A stretch of 64,000 nt of DNA, taken from Chitinophaga sp. CF418. GTDB taxonomy: Bacteria > Bacteroidota > Bacteroidia > Chitinophagales > Chitinophagaceae. A program made the position numbers and the translations under genes. This document shows, one piece after another, positions 38,298 to 46,700 of this stretch (positions are counted from its first letter, which is position 1; the number at the start of each line of letters is the position of its first letter). Where the stretch lies: positions 1-64,000 of the forward strand of contig NZ_FRCN01000003.1 in the NCBI RefSeq assembly GCF_900142925.1, given 5' to 3'. The notes under the pieces were generated by a model. That model did not search any database. It saw nothing but the letters and a program-made list of their open reading frames with translations, and was not told where the DNA came from.

Positions 38298-38753
38298 TTA
38301 GTTTCTTTCTAACAATGTATTAAGTTGATTTCGACCTTTGTTCACTATCTCTATATAATTCGGCTCTGTAGGATTCCATTTTTTCATTTCAGTTAATTCA
38401 TGTTCAGTCGGATTGTAAAATTCAAGAAATGTTTTCCCTCCATGATGAGATAAATATCCTTGAAGTTTCATTCTGGATGATATTTTTGTTCCTGATCCAT
38501 CATAGACACTAAACGCAAACTTCTCATACTTGCTGATGGTGATTCTTTTAAGCTGCATTACACTATCGATTCGGACATTAATGGTCTCCAAATCTGTTGC
38601 TGAAGAATCTTCATTCAGCTCAATAAAATACCATCCACAATTTTGGGGATTGATAAAAATATTCACAGTGTTATTTTTAGCTTTGAAGCTGCAACAACTG
38701 AAAATTACTGCTATTATAAAAGCGTTTATGATATTCTTAATATTGCCAATCAT
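38298..38753 (-). CDS. Small lipoprotein
   Basis: 151 residues. A hydrophobic leader (NAFIIAVIFSCCSFK) has a lipobox FSC at Cys20. The rest is beta-rich with an aromatic segment (CGWYFIELNEDSSA, IEIVNKGRNQLNTLLERN). No family recognised. Its ATG overlaps the end of a 55-residue ORF upstream by 17 nt, as seen for downstream partners of large surface or toxin genes. Confidence 0.6.
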   Translation of the reverse strand: MIGNIKNIINAFIIAVIFSCCSFKAKNNTVNIFINPQNCGWYFIELNEDSSATDLETINVRIDSVMQLKRITISKYEKFAFSVYDGSGTKISSRMKLQGYLSHHGGKTFLEFYNPTEHELTEMKKWNPTEPNYIEIVNKGRNQLNTLLERN

Positions 38754-38904
38754 TTAAAGTTGTTTTACTTACTTTGTTATTATCCTGATACAATTTATTC
38801 ATTTGAATATAACCTTTTTGTGCCTGTGCTTGTCTCTGGTTCATTCTCTGTATAAATTCTGGAGCAATTAAAGGCGTCCCTTTCTCACTTGCAGGAGTAT
38901 TCAT
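38737..38904 (-). CDS. Short ORF, possible C-terminal remnant of a larger protein
   Basis: 55 codons from ATG 38904 to TAA: MNTPASEKGTPLIAPEFIQR, then MNQRQAQAQKGYIQMNKLYQ. The style (proline/glutamine-rich, charged tail) resembles the end of a large secreted protein rather than a full gene. The reading frame is open a little further upstream (SYNTDLS). It overlaps the lipoprotein start. Confidence 0.35.
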   Translation of the reverse strand: MNTPASEKGTPLIAPEFIQRMNQRQAQAQKGYIQMNKLYQDNNKVSKTTLNDWQY

Positions 38905-39364
38905 TGAAAGATCGGTATTGTAGGATAAAAGTATGCAATTGCATTATATTTTCCTCCAATATAAGCAGGCAACCCAATTTATTCCCTTTACCAAAACAAA
39001 TCTATGACACATAATTGTCACACCAAATCACACACGGTTATGGTAGTTTTTTAATCGTCATTCTGTCAGTAATGGCAGGCATTTCGGAACATTCGCCATA
39101 TTTTCTTTCATCCTTTTTCACCTTTCTTTTCTATTTTGTTCATGAGTGTCAATAGGCTACAATTAGCATGACACACAGGGCTGGTAGACGGAAATTATCT
39201 TCGACATGTGTAATCTGTTGTGCATTGGCTCTGGGCTGGACATTATTTGTTAGCTTTTTGTTGTTATCTTCATCAAAAGTTTTTCAATCAGTATTTGCGC
39301 TGGCTTGACCGGCCGCTATTCCCGTACTTCGTTGTTAAATGATTGTATATTTATATTAACTATC
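38905..39364. other. Intergenic stretch, no gene seen
   Basis: 460 bp, AT-rich, without a protein-like frame on either strand and without a strong hairpin. It carries the promoter of the next plus-strand gene. Confidence 0.55.
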
Positions 39365-40063
39365 ATGATAGATCTATCTCATGCTGAGAATCAAATTCAA
39401 TGTGTCACAAATTTTCAAGACCTTGTTTCTACGCCATTTAGTGGAGAAATTAATGCGATTTGTTGGACTCGTAAACTAATAGGTGATTTTTCTGAGATTG
39501 TTGATAAGGTTGCGCTAAGCGGAAATATAACGGCAATTGAACAAGAGGAACTTCGTGAACTTCAGTTGAGTGAACAAGGGCAACTTGCCCGTGAAATTCT
39601 TTTAAATGACCTGAAGGTATTGAAAGCTCATGGCGCATCGCCAATCCTTAATGTGATCAAGTACTATGATCGGGATGATACCTACCCTTTTTTTCCAACC
39701 GATGTTTATTCTTTTCATGTAGATCGCTCTCCTATACCAGTCGATACCTTTTTATGTACTTACTATGGCGAGTCGAGTGAAATATTGCCAAATTCACAAG
39801 GCAAAAAGAAAGTACTTATTCCAGAAATACGTGATGAACTCAAAAAACTATATCATGGAGCAGATGAAGGTTTTGAATCATTCTTAAGTGAACATTTCTT
39901 TGATCTACACTATCAAGCTGCACCTAATGCACGTCCTATAAGCTTAGGCCTTGGTCACCTATGGAGGTTGGCGGTTGATCATCCTGAAAGTCAAGTTCCT
40001 CCTTGTCTTCACCGTGCGCCAAAGGAAAAATCCGGACAGAATAGGTTATTGATGATCTGTTGA
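39365..40063 (+). CDS. DUF1826-like protein
   Basis: The ATG at 39365 (MIDLSHAENQIQC) is preferred; upstream codons from 39305 need a TTG start. 232 residues. The C-terminal half has the pattern I associate with DUF1826 proteins: FHVDRSPIPVDTFLCTYYGE, FDLHYQAAPNARPISLGLGH and WRLAVDHPESQVPPCLHRAP, with conserved His/Asp/Cys that could bind metal. The function of the family is unknown. It stands alone. Confidence 0.65.
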   Translation: MIDLSHAENQIQCVTNFQDLVSTPFSGEINAICWTRKLIGDFSEIVDKVALSGNITAIEQEELRELQLSEQGQLAREILLNDLKVLKAHGASPILNVIKYYDRDDTYPFFPTDVYSFHVDRSPIPVDTFLCTYYGESSEILPNSQGKKKVLIPEIRDELKKLYHGADEGFESFLSEHFFDLHYQAAPNARPISLGLGHLWRLAVDHPESQVPPCLHRAPKEKSGQNRLLMIC

Positions 40064-40305
40064 ACACAGATCCTTTATAGCAAGACGATTAAAATGGAGA
40101 ATACAAGTATTTAAGTGAATTGACATTTAACGGCGACAGTCTTTCATTAAAACTATGACTGCGATACAAGCCTAGCTCATCGATAATTACAAATAGAACT
40201 CCGGGTACTACAAAACTATGAATCTCAATTCTTTGTAGCACCCAATTACAAAGGCGATATAATTCAGAGACATCGTTTCACTAACTACATCCTATTAATT
40301 TTTGC

Positions 40306-40770
40306 CTATATTTCTTTAGTGTTCTGTTCGATCAGTGCCGCCATCGTTGAATTAAAGGTCGTTAGATCTGTTCCCAATTTGTTAAAAAAATCAAGATCCA
40401 CAGTTTCTACACAGATAATGGCTTTTTGTAGTACCATTTCTCCATCCGGGGTCAATTTGATAGTCTTCGCCCTGGTATCTGTCGGGTGCTCATGGCGGGT
40501 GATGAATTTCTTCTCTTCCAGTGTCCTTAATACCTTTGATACCATCATCCTGTCTGCATTGCCCTGATTGGCTATATCAACCTGAGTAACCCTATCACTT
40601 TCCCTGGATAACCAGGCTAGTGCACAGAGCAATACGAACTGAGTATGCGTCAGGTCCAAAGGATCCAAGACACGCTTTTGTTTCCTCTGCCATAACATAG
40701 TTAACTGTCCCAGAAGATATCCTGGACTGTCTTCGGGCCTTTTAAAATGAAATTCAATTTTCTTGGGCAT
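40306..40770 (-). CDS. MarR-family transcriptional regulator
   Basis: 154 residues. Winged-helix pattern: LDLTHTQFVLLCALAWLSRE, VDIANQGNADRMMVSKVLRT (recognition helix), LEEKKFITRHEHPTDTRAKT (wing with DxR) and IKLTPDGEMVLQKAI. Its start overlaps the end of the EVE-domain gene by 17 nt, so the pair is coupled. Its ligand and targets are unknown. Confidence 0.92.
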   Translation of the reverse strand: MPKKIEFHFKRPEDSPGYLLGQLTMLWQRKQKRVLDPLDLTHTQFVLLCALAWLSRESDRVTQVDIANQGNADRMMVSKVLRTLEEKKFITRHEHPTDTRAKTIKLTPDGEMVLQKAIICVETVDLDFFNKLGTDLTTFNSTMAALIEQNTKEI

Positions 40771-41200
40771 AGTCTTTCTGTAGCATCCGTGAAGAAATCA
40801 GTTCAAAGTCATGCCGGTTGATCTCGAAGAAACCAAAACGGAATGGATAACCCCAGCTTTTCTTGTTGTGGATAAAATTCAGGCCCGGAATTAACGGCAA
40901 AATGGAAACATCCTTACTTGGCAAAAATTCAATATTACGTCTTGATGGGTAAAAATCTTCGGATACCCGGCACTGATAGATTTCGTCATCCATAACCTTT
41001 CCTATAGCGGTGAATTCCTGGCACACCTCGGGTCTTCCCAGTGTCTGCTTACCCGAATAATAAATAATGAAATCATCCTTACGCATCCTTTTCAAAGGCG
41101 ATGCCTTTCCATGGCAGATCTGGGCAATCCCTTCTGCAAGCCCGGTTTTGACATGATCCTTCGATGCCACGATGATCCAGTACTTTGTATCCGTGTTCAT
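40754..41200 (-). CDS. EVE-domain protein
   Basis: 148 residues. The sequence YWIIVASKDHVKTGLAEGIA, QICHGKASPLKRMRKDDFII and YYSGKQTLGR matches the EVE/UPF0310 PUA-like fold, which binds modified bases or RNA. The distal FTAIGKVMDDEIYQ and FFEINRHDFELIS segments agree. It sits in a row VOC-EVE-MarR on the minus strand, with 10 bp to the VOC gene and an overlap with MarR, a likely operon. Confidence 0.88.
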   Translation of the reverse strand: MNTDTKYWIIVASKDHVKTGLAEGIAQICHGKASPLKRMRKDDFIIYYSGKQTLGRPEVCQEFTAIGKVMDDEIYQCRVSEDFYPSRRNIEFLPSKDVSILPLIPGLNFIHNKKSWGYPFRFGFFEINRHDFELISSRMLQKDYAQEN

Positions 41201-41210
41201 ATCGATATGA

Positions 41211-41573
41211 TTAGTTTGACTTCAGAAAGGTGATGTTGTATCCGTCGGGGTCTTTGGCAATAAGGATTTTCCCGAAAGGTGTTTCTCTGACTGGCCCCAA
41301 CAGTGTCACATCATTTGCTAATAACCGGGCCTGCAGGTCTTCTATTTCCCCATCGATTGCGAACCAGAGCGAGGCACCGATGCCCAGTTCTTTTCCTTCC
41401 AGGTTACCGATCGGCGTTCTAATGGCAAAACTTGCCTCACCTTTGTTGTATCTAAAAATGCAGGCCTCCGGATTGGGTATTCCTGCTTCCTCAAATCCTA
41501 GTTTTGTGGTATAAAATTCTTTCGAGGTTTTAAGATCCGTTACTTGAAGGGATGCAAATTCTAATTTTCTCAT
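41211..41573 (-). CDS. VOC (glyoxalase/bleomycin resistance) family protein
   Basis: 120 residues. The two beta-alpha-beta-beta-beta units are visible: KLEFASLQVTDLKTSKEFYT and FATPIG-like FAIRTPIGNL, then GASLWFAIDGEIEDLQARLL and FGKILIAKDPDGYNITFLK. Such proteins bind a metal and act as dioxygenase, lyase or resistance protein; the substrate is unknown. First gene of the probable VOC-EVE-MarR operon. Confidence 0.9.
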   Translation of the reverse strand: MRKLEFASLQVTDLKTSKEFYTTKLGFEEAGIPNPEACIFRYNKGEASFAIRTPIGNLEGKELGIGASLWFAIDGEIEDLQARLLANDVTLLGPVRETPFGKILIAKDPDGYNITFLKSN

Positions 41574-41664
41574 CTCGCCTATTTTTTAGTTGTCACAAAT
41601 ATAATATACACGACAACAATATCCTAATATTTTATTAGGTATTTTCAAATTACCCTTTCTTGAC

Positions 41665-41706
41665 AAAAGAAGCTGTCTCATTTACTTTTGAGACAACTTC
41701 TTTTTT
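41665..41706 (+). terminator. Hairpin with GTCTCA stem, left of lipoprotein gene
   Basis: AAAAGAAGCTGTCTCATTTA continues into CTTTTGAGACAACTTCTTTT: a 14-bp stem followed by T-rich sequence. It is almost the exact reverse complement of the hairpin at 42757-42798. Confidence 0.65.
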
Positions 41707-41791
41707 ATTTAACAACTTATAAGGATATTGTGTGATTTATTACGATCCTATATTCAGGAACGTTATCCTGAATAATAATCCCTGATAAAAT

Positions 41792-42739
41792 ATGAAACGA
41801 ATCCTTTATCCTATGGTACTGCTGCTTGCAGTGGGGTGTGCGAAAGAAAACAATACAGCTCCTCCCACGAAAACAGAAGCAAGTAATGATAGCAATTATG
41901 TTTGGTTACCCACAGGAGTGTATACCTCCTGGGATTATGGGAATGATACTACTGTGGCCTTTGACCGGTTTGACTCTCTCTATTACACTTCGGACCTGAA
42001 GATTGATAAAGTAGTTTCGACGATTTATCCGTACTCGAAAATTTACACGGTGGTAAACCAGTTTGTGTATAACGCGGACGGAAGTATTGATAGTCTGAAG
42101 GTCACCACCGATTATGATAATGGTTTTGCGATGAATTACCTGTTTTACTATGATAACAATGGCAGGTTAGATAGTCTGGCAGGTACTTATCCAGCGCGTG
42201 ATTATGCGCAGATAGGCTGGACTTTTAAGTATGATGGAAACAATCATATTCAACATGTGCGTAGTTTCAATGCGGATGTAAATTATACCTGGGGAGTAGC
42301 TGATTATTTCAGAAATACCAACGGTGAATTGGATTCAATTGTAACGAATCTGGCAGCTACCAACTACAACGCCAGTCATGTGGTACTTCGCCCTGGTGGT
42401 GAAACAGTGTTGGATGCTACGGGTATTGATCGTGCATATCTCTTCCTGATGGCGTTGCAGATTAATAATTCCGCTCTGGTAAATGCTTCTTCAAATCCTT
42501 ATTGGCATCAATATATTAATCCAGATATTCCTTTGCTCAAGAGTGGGACTTTTAGCTGGACTGACCTTTGGGGAAACTCTTTCGAATCAAAGGATTATAC
42601 TTTGAGGAAAATCCTGAATGTGGATGGTACCGTGAGGTGGCTTACATTGATGGACGATTATGCTTCCGGTGCCAAGTACGAGCGAAAGGATAAATTTGTT
42701 TATGGAAAAGTTCCAGGAACAAGAGCCGCTTTTCAATAA
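41792..42739 (+). CDS. Lipoprotein with YD-like repeats
   Basis: 315 residues. The leader ends in the lipobox AVGC (Cys16). The body carries strand-turn patterns such as FVYNADGSIDSLKVTTDYDN and FYYDNNGRLDSLAGTYPARD, reminiscent of the Tyr-Asp repeats of RHS-like or DUF4595-type lipoproteins in Bacteroidota. The function is unknown; it is expected on the cell envelope. The gene is alone, bracketed by two nearly identical, mutually inverted hairpins. Confidence 0.7.
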   Translation: MKRILYPMVLLLAVGCAKENNTAPPTKTEASNDSNYVWLPTGVYTSWDYGNDTTVAFDRFDSLYYTSDLKIDKVVSTIYPYSKIYTVVNQFVYNADGSIDSLKVTTDYDNGFAMNYLFYYDNNGRLDSLAGTYPARDYAQIGWTFKYDGNNHIQHVRSFNADVNYTWGVADYFRNTNGELDSIVTNLAATNYNASHVVLRPGGETVLDATGIDRAYLFLMALQINNSALVNASSNPYWHQYINPDIPLLKSGTFSWTDLWGNSFESKDYTLRKILNVDGTVRWLTLMDDYASGAKYERKDKFVYGKVPGTRAAFQ

Positions 42740-42756
42740 GACATTTATAGTTTTTT

Positions 42757-42798
42757 AAAAGAAGCTGTCTCAAAAGTAAATGAGACAGCTTCTTTTAA
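42757..42798 (+). terminator. Hairpin with GTCTCA stem, right of lipoprotein gene
   Basis: AAAAGAAGCTGTCTCAAAAG continues into TAAATGAGACAGCTTCTTTT: a perfect 16-bp-class stem followed by a T-run-poor end on this strand. It probably terminates the lipoprotein transcript. Confidence 0.65.
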
Positions 42799-43210
42799 AA
42801 ATAGGGAGATTCCCTATTTTCTCTTCTGTTTAGGGAATTCCATGACAGTTACATGTTCTCCCGCTAACATTTTTCCTATATTCTCTCTTCTATAGTATGC
42901 GAACACCCTAATGCCCCCAGCTTCCACAACAGTTGAAATAAGCCGCCTTATCAGAGATGATATGTTGGAAACTGAAGCTATGGCAATAGTCAATAAAAGT
43001 TAGTCAGCCTGTCAGTGCGGGAGGGAAAGTTGAAATAAACATTATCCAGAAATAATTAAATTAGGATAACAACTTAATAATCCATACCTTTAATAGGATA
43101 AAATGTTTGAGTTCATCTGCATTTAGTAAGCAAGTTTACTTCTTAGCCTTCTTTTTTACCACCTGCGTTACCTCAATCCAATTGTTTTCAAAATAAAAAA
43201 CTTATAAGAC
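42799..43210. other. Intergenic stretch, promoter/5' leader of RRM gene
   Basis: 412 bp without a gene. The last 60 bp are a pyrimidine- then A-rich leader, which may be an RNA-level control region as is common for RNA-binding protein genes, but no specific structure was identified. Confidence 0.4.
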
Positions 43211-43492
43211 ATGGATATTTATGTGTCTAATTTGAGTCCTCACGTATTAGGTGAGGATTTAAAAAATCAATTTTCCAAATTCGGAGTTGTTAGTTCGGCA
43301 AATGTGATCATGGATAAATTCACGAATCGCAGCAGAGGATTTGCCTTCGTTTCCATGCCCAATGATGCAGAGGCAGAAAAAGCCATTCAGGAAATGGACG
43401 GCTCGTCTCTTGATGGAAAAGCAATAACAGCTAGTAAAGCCAGACCCCGCGAGGAAAGAACTAACAAATCTTCTTATAATAATCGTTGGTAA
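43211..43492 (+). CDS. RRM-type RNA-binding protein
   Basis: 93 residues, one RNA recognition motif: RNP2 DIYVSNL at the N-terminus and RNP1 RSRGFAFVSM, followed by a short basic, Asn-rich tail. Bacterial single-RRM proteins are small, abundant RNA binders often induced by cold. Length is normal. A strong GC hairpin plus T-tract follows directly. Confidence 0.94.
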   Translation: MDIYVSNLSPHVLGEDLKNQFSKFGVVSSANVIMDKFTNRSRGFAFVSMPNDAEAEKAIQEMDGSSLDGKAITASKARPREERTNKSSYNNRW

Positions 43493-43504
43493 ATTTTATA
43501 ACGG

Positions 43505-43528
43505 AAGGGGGTATTCTCACCCCCTTTT
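43505..43528 (+). terminator. Intrinsic terminator of RRM gene
   Basis: AAGGGGGTATTCTCACCCCC followed by TTTT: a five-GC-pair stem with a T-tail 13 bp after the stop codon. Confidence 0.75.
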
Positions 43529-43548
43529 GATAACTAAAATATTCAACC

Positions 43549-43815
43549 ATGACAGTAAGTGATATATATACAAAGCTATACAGCAGGTCTTATTATGAAA
43601 AAACGGGGCAACATAAATTTAGATTTTTGAAAAGCTCTCTTTTTTTAGACCGCCGTGCTAATATTCCTTTTGTCATTCATATGTTAGATGGGGTCTTCTA
43701 TCTTCAGGCATTAACAAAAATTGTAAACGAAAGTTTGTTTCGCATTGAAATGAAGGGAGATGAGATCATGTTATATAGTGAAAACAGGGACAATCTCTTA
43801 TGGGTCCTGGAATAG
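43549..43815 (+). CDS. Hypothetical protein, 88 aa
   Basis: Soluble, basic N-terminus and beta-rich centre (FRFLKSSLFLDRRANIPFVI, HMLDGVFYLQALTKIVNESL). No family recognised. It follows the RRM terminator by 20 bp, so it has its own promoter or relies on readthrough. Codon use looks like that of neighbours. Confidence 0.5.
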   Translation: MTVSDIYTKLYSRSYYEKTGQHKFRFLKSSLFLDRRANIPFVIHMLDGVFYLQALTKIVNESLFRIEMKGDEIMLYSENRDNLLWVLE

Positions 43816-43933
43816 ACCATACATCACATTGTACCCACCATATTCCAATACATACTGTTACCCGTCGTTTAAGTAAGTCTCTTGTAGCTCCGCCTAAAAA
43901 TTCTGATCATTTCATCAATATAAACCAAAGTAT

Positions 43934-44254
43934 ATGTATAGCAAAAGTGAAGATCTCCTAAGTAATTTCGACCAGGCGGCACTTGCCTTTGTAGATTCAA
44001 CCTATGTAGAATTCTCATTTTCAGTTAAAAACGTAGACAGACTGAAAAATGAGAATACCTTCCAGTTGTGGATACAGAAATATGTGGGTAAGTTAAAGCA
44101 AAGACTGGAAGGAAAAGCACTGGAGTATATTTCAGCAAGCAGAGATTTGCCAACAATTGACTGGTTTCATAAAAGACTCGCATACATGATTAAGCGGTTC
44201 ATTCAGGATTTTCTACACCGGACTGAAACCATTCAGATATCTTCATTAAACTGA
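43934..44254 (+). CDS. Hypothetical helical protein, 106 aa
   Basis: Charged and helical throughout (FQLWIQKYVGKLKQRLEGKA, WFHKRLAYMIKRFIQDFLHR). No signal peptide or recognised family. It ends before repeat R11 and the convergent RiPP locus. Confidence 0.5.
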   Translation: MYSKSEDLLSNFDQAALAFVDSTYVEFSFSVKNVDRLKNENTFQLWIQKYVGKLKQRLEGKALEYISASRDLPTIDWFHKRLAYMIKRFIQDFLHRTETIQISSLN

Positions 44255-44387
44255 TGCTAACCAATCACAATCCTCCACGTAATAATCTACAGGAATAGCG
44301 ATATTTTCCAATCAACATCTTCCAGGCCGCAGTTTGCCATCTCTTTTAGGGGTAAACACCTCACGGATATGAGGTGCACATATAGCG

Positions 44388-44445
44388 CTTCATACCGGGC
44401 ACGATGGCAAACGCCGGAGATAATATCCCCGGCGTTTTTGTTTTT
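44388..44445 (+). repeat. tRNA-3'-like dispersed repeat copy R11 with hairpin (degenerate)
   Basis: TTCATACCGGGCACGATGG is followed by AAACGCCGGAGATAATATCC and CCGGCGTTT, a 9-bp stem with TTTTTGTTTTT. The hairpin class matches R2-R4. It also sits between convergent transcription units, so it can act as a terminator for the RiPP locus on the other strand. Otherwise 44255-44551 holds nothing. Confidence 0.55.
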
Positions 44446-44551
44446 ATTGCTTTCTAAGACAGGCTATAGAATATAGGAGAAAAAAGGTGGCGTTCATAGC
44501 CATTGAAAATAATCTTGTAAGTATCGGGCAAATATCAGCCTACCCAGAAAT

Positions 44552-44701
44552 CTAAAAAGTAGTAAAACCAGTAGGAGGAATGGTAACAGTGGTGTCAGGA
44601 GCTGTTTTGGCGTCGCGGTTATTCTTAAGAAATACAGGTCGTTCTTCTGCTTTACATTTACAAACGACGCGTTTTTTGATTTGGAGTTTCTTGGTTGACA
44701 T
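44552..44701 (-). CDS. Small Cys-x-Cys peptide, possible second RiPP precursor
   Basis: 49 residues from ATG 44701 to TAG: MSTKKLQIKKRVVCKCKAEE then RPVFLKNNRD and a Thr/Pro-rich tail (TAPDTTVTIPPTGFTTF). It shares the MST-K-K opening and a C-x-C motif with the three precursors upstream, and its C-terminal half has six or more Thr that LanB could dehydrate. It lacks a GG leader. It is last in the locus, after the response regulator, and has its own 21-bp-phased operator-like repeats upstream, so it may be transcribed separately. Confidence 0.55.
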   Translation of the reverse strand: MSTKKLQIKKRVVCKCKAEERPVFLKNNRDAKTAPDTTVTIPPTGFTTF

Positions 44702-44770
44702 AGCGCTAGTTTTAGGATTAAATGATTATTAATCCTAAGTTTATCTTTTATAAAAAAGTTCCATAATTCT

Positions 44771-44797
44771 TTCGACCAAGCACAGCTGTTTTTCGAC
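44771..44797. promoter_or_regulatory. LytTR-like operator: two TTCGAC half-sites 21 bp apart
   Basis: TTCGACCAAG starts at 44771 and TTCGACTAAG at 44792, an exact 21-bp period. The same half-site with the same period lies upstream of the receptor gene at 59182-59229. This copy is between the response regulator and the small peptide gene. Confidence 0.65.
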
Positions 44798-44851
44798 TAA
44801 GAAGGGGCACAACTCATTACATTATAAATATTGCTAATTAGAACCTATGCA

Positions 44852-45580
44852 TCAAAACAATTCTACTATATGTTTTTTCACATCCTCCCAATAGGTTGGA
44901 CCGATAGGAATTCTTTTTACCGTAGGCAGATTAATTTCTATATGCATGTCCTGAATATATTTAATAGCGCTTTTACGAACAATACAGGAACGATTAACGC
45001 GTAGAAAAAAGGGTGGAGGCAGCAATTCCTCTATTTTATTCATGGTGATATTCAAAATAACTTTCCCGGTCGGCAACTGTAATTCCATATAATCTTTTAA
45101 CGCCTGTACCAGGATAATATCTTCTATACATATCTGCACTCGCTTACGGCCTTCTTTAGCCCATACATAGTTCTTTGTCTCGCCATTTTTAGGGGCATTG
45201 ATGGCAGGATGCTGCATTTGCTTCAATTTAAAAAGCTCATTGGCTTTAGTAACCGCCTTGAGGAAGCGTTCAAATGCAACGGGTTTAAGCAGATAATCTA
45301 CCGCATCCAATTCATAACTTTCAAGGGCATGCTCATGGAAAGCAGTTGTAAATATAACCAGGATATTCTTCTGACGAAGAATACGCAACATTTCTAATCC
45401 CGTCATTTCCGGCATTTGTATGTCCAGAAAAATTAAATCAGGCTGTACTTCCTGTATCGCTTCCAATGCAATTATAGCATTGTCACAAATACCTACAATG
45501 TTTAGATAACTTACTTTCCTGGATAGATTCTCCAGTATTTGCTGGGCTATGGGTTCATCGTCAACTATTAGGACTTTCAT
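44852..45580 (-). CDS. LytTR-family response regulator of RiPP locus
   Basis: 242 residues. Receiver domain with D7/D8 and phospho-acceptor D53 in LIFLDIQMPE; LytTR domain about 140-240 (VWAKEGRKRVQICIEDIILV, FFLRVNRSCIVRKSAI). It starts 16 bp after the kinase stop. It is the obvious candidate to bind the TTCGA(C/T) direct repeats found twice at the ends of this locus. Confidence 0.95.
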   Translation of the reverse strand: MKVLIVDDEPIAQQILENLSRKVSYLNIVGICDNAIIALEAIQEVQPDLIFLDIQMPEMTGLEMLRILRQKNILVIFTTAFHEHALESYELDAVDYLLKPVAFERFLKAVTKANELFKLKQMQHPAINAPKNGETKNYVWAKEGRKRVQICIEDIILVQALKDYMELQLPTGKVILNITMNKIEELLPPPFFLRVNRSCIVRKSAIKYIQDMHIEINLPTVKRIPIGPTYWEDVKKHIVELF

Positions 45581-45596
45581 CGTAAAAGGGTATAGG

Positions 45597-46700
45597 TTAT
45601 AGCTTTAGTACGAGCGCTACTTCATAAACATCGTCTGTTTCTTTTATGTCCAGGCTGTAGCGCGTTTGATATTCCAACTCTAGTCTACGTCGTACATTTT
45701 TAAGTCCAAGACCACCAGTTGATTCATTATTCTTTTTGCCAATGGTTGCAATGGGTTTATTGTTTGCAGAATGGAAAGTTAAAATGCCCTCTTTCTCCGT
45801 CATAGACAATTTTATCCATGCGTTTTTAATAGTAGCATTTATCCCATGCTTAAAGGCATTCTCAATAAAGTTAATTAAAATTAGGGGTTTAATGATTTTT
45901 TCTTTGTTTTCAATCTGTTCAAAATCATATTCTATTTGCACCCGGCTTTCCTTGTAGCGCATTTTTTCAAGAAGCAGGTAATTACTCAAAAATTCTATCT
46001 CCTCTTTAAGTGTAATATGTTCTTTTGCACTATCATACAAAGAAAAACGCAGCAAATTGGACAATTGAATTACCACTTTGCTCGCCTCCTCATTATGAAT
46101 GATCAACCCGTATATACTGTTTAAAGTATTAAATAAAAAATGCGGTTGTATCTGTGCACGCAGAAAACTTATTTCCATGGAATTTTTCTCCTTGGCTATG
46201 GCTAACTTTTCCAGGGAACTTTCATGGAAATCTTTAACTATTTTTATAATTATTCCAAAGGTGTTAAACCATATTATTAAGGAGAATATCCACAGCAGTA
46301 ATTCACCATTGAAAAGTTTGCTAAGGCTATTCACCGCAAAGTTCTGGTACAACCTGGCAATAACTGTATCATCAGGACGCAGGTATTTCAACAAATTCAA
46401 AGAACAAGTTGTTATAAATAACGATAATAAATATATAGCCAGAATGTCTAGTATAATTAAGCCCCACCTCTTTTTTCTTACGTGCTGAAAACCAAAATGA
46501 CATACAAAGTAGTGAATCAGGATAGTATTGAATAGTACACTACTGGAAAAGAGTACACTTTCAGTATTAAAAATACTGGCCTTGAAAGAGTATGATGTTA
46601 TAGCCATGATAAAAAACAACATCATCGCCCAGTATAAAATATGCAACAAATGCTTCGCTGATTGATTTGGATATATAGAAAACTCGTTATTGCGCTCCAT
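45597..46700 (-). CDS. LytS-type sensor histidine kinase of RiPP locus
   Basis: 367 residues. Four hydrophobic segments in the N-terminal 150 residues form the sensor; the kinase core has H187 in AQIQPHFLFNTLN, the N-box FIENAFKHGIN and GGLGLKNVRRRL. Its start overlaps the LanB stop by 14 nt, so it belongs to the biosynthetic operon. It may sense the peptide product or envelope stress. Confidence 0.94.
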   Translation of the reverse strand: MERNNEFSIYPNQSAKHLLHILYWAMMLFFIMAITSYSFKASIFNTESVLFSSSVLFNTILIHYFVCHFGFQHVRKKRWGLIILDILAIYLLSLFITTCSLNLLKYLRPDDTVIARLYQNFAVNSLSKLFNGELLLWIFSLIIWFNTFGIIIKIVKDFHESSLEKLAIAKEKNSMEISFLRAQIQPHFLFNTLNSIYGLIIHNEEASKVVIQLSNLLRFSLYDSAKEHITLKEEIEFLSNYLLLEKMRYKESRVQIEYDFEQIENKEKIIKPLILINFIENAFKHGINATIKNAWIKLSMTEKEGILTFHSANNKPIATIGKKNNESTGGLGLKNVRRRLELEYQTRYSLDIKETDDVYEVALVLKL

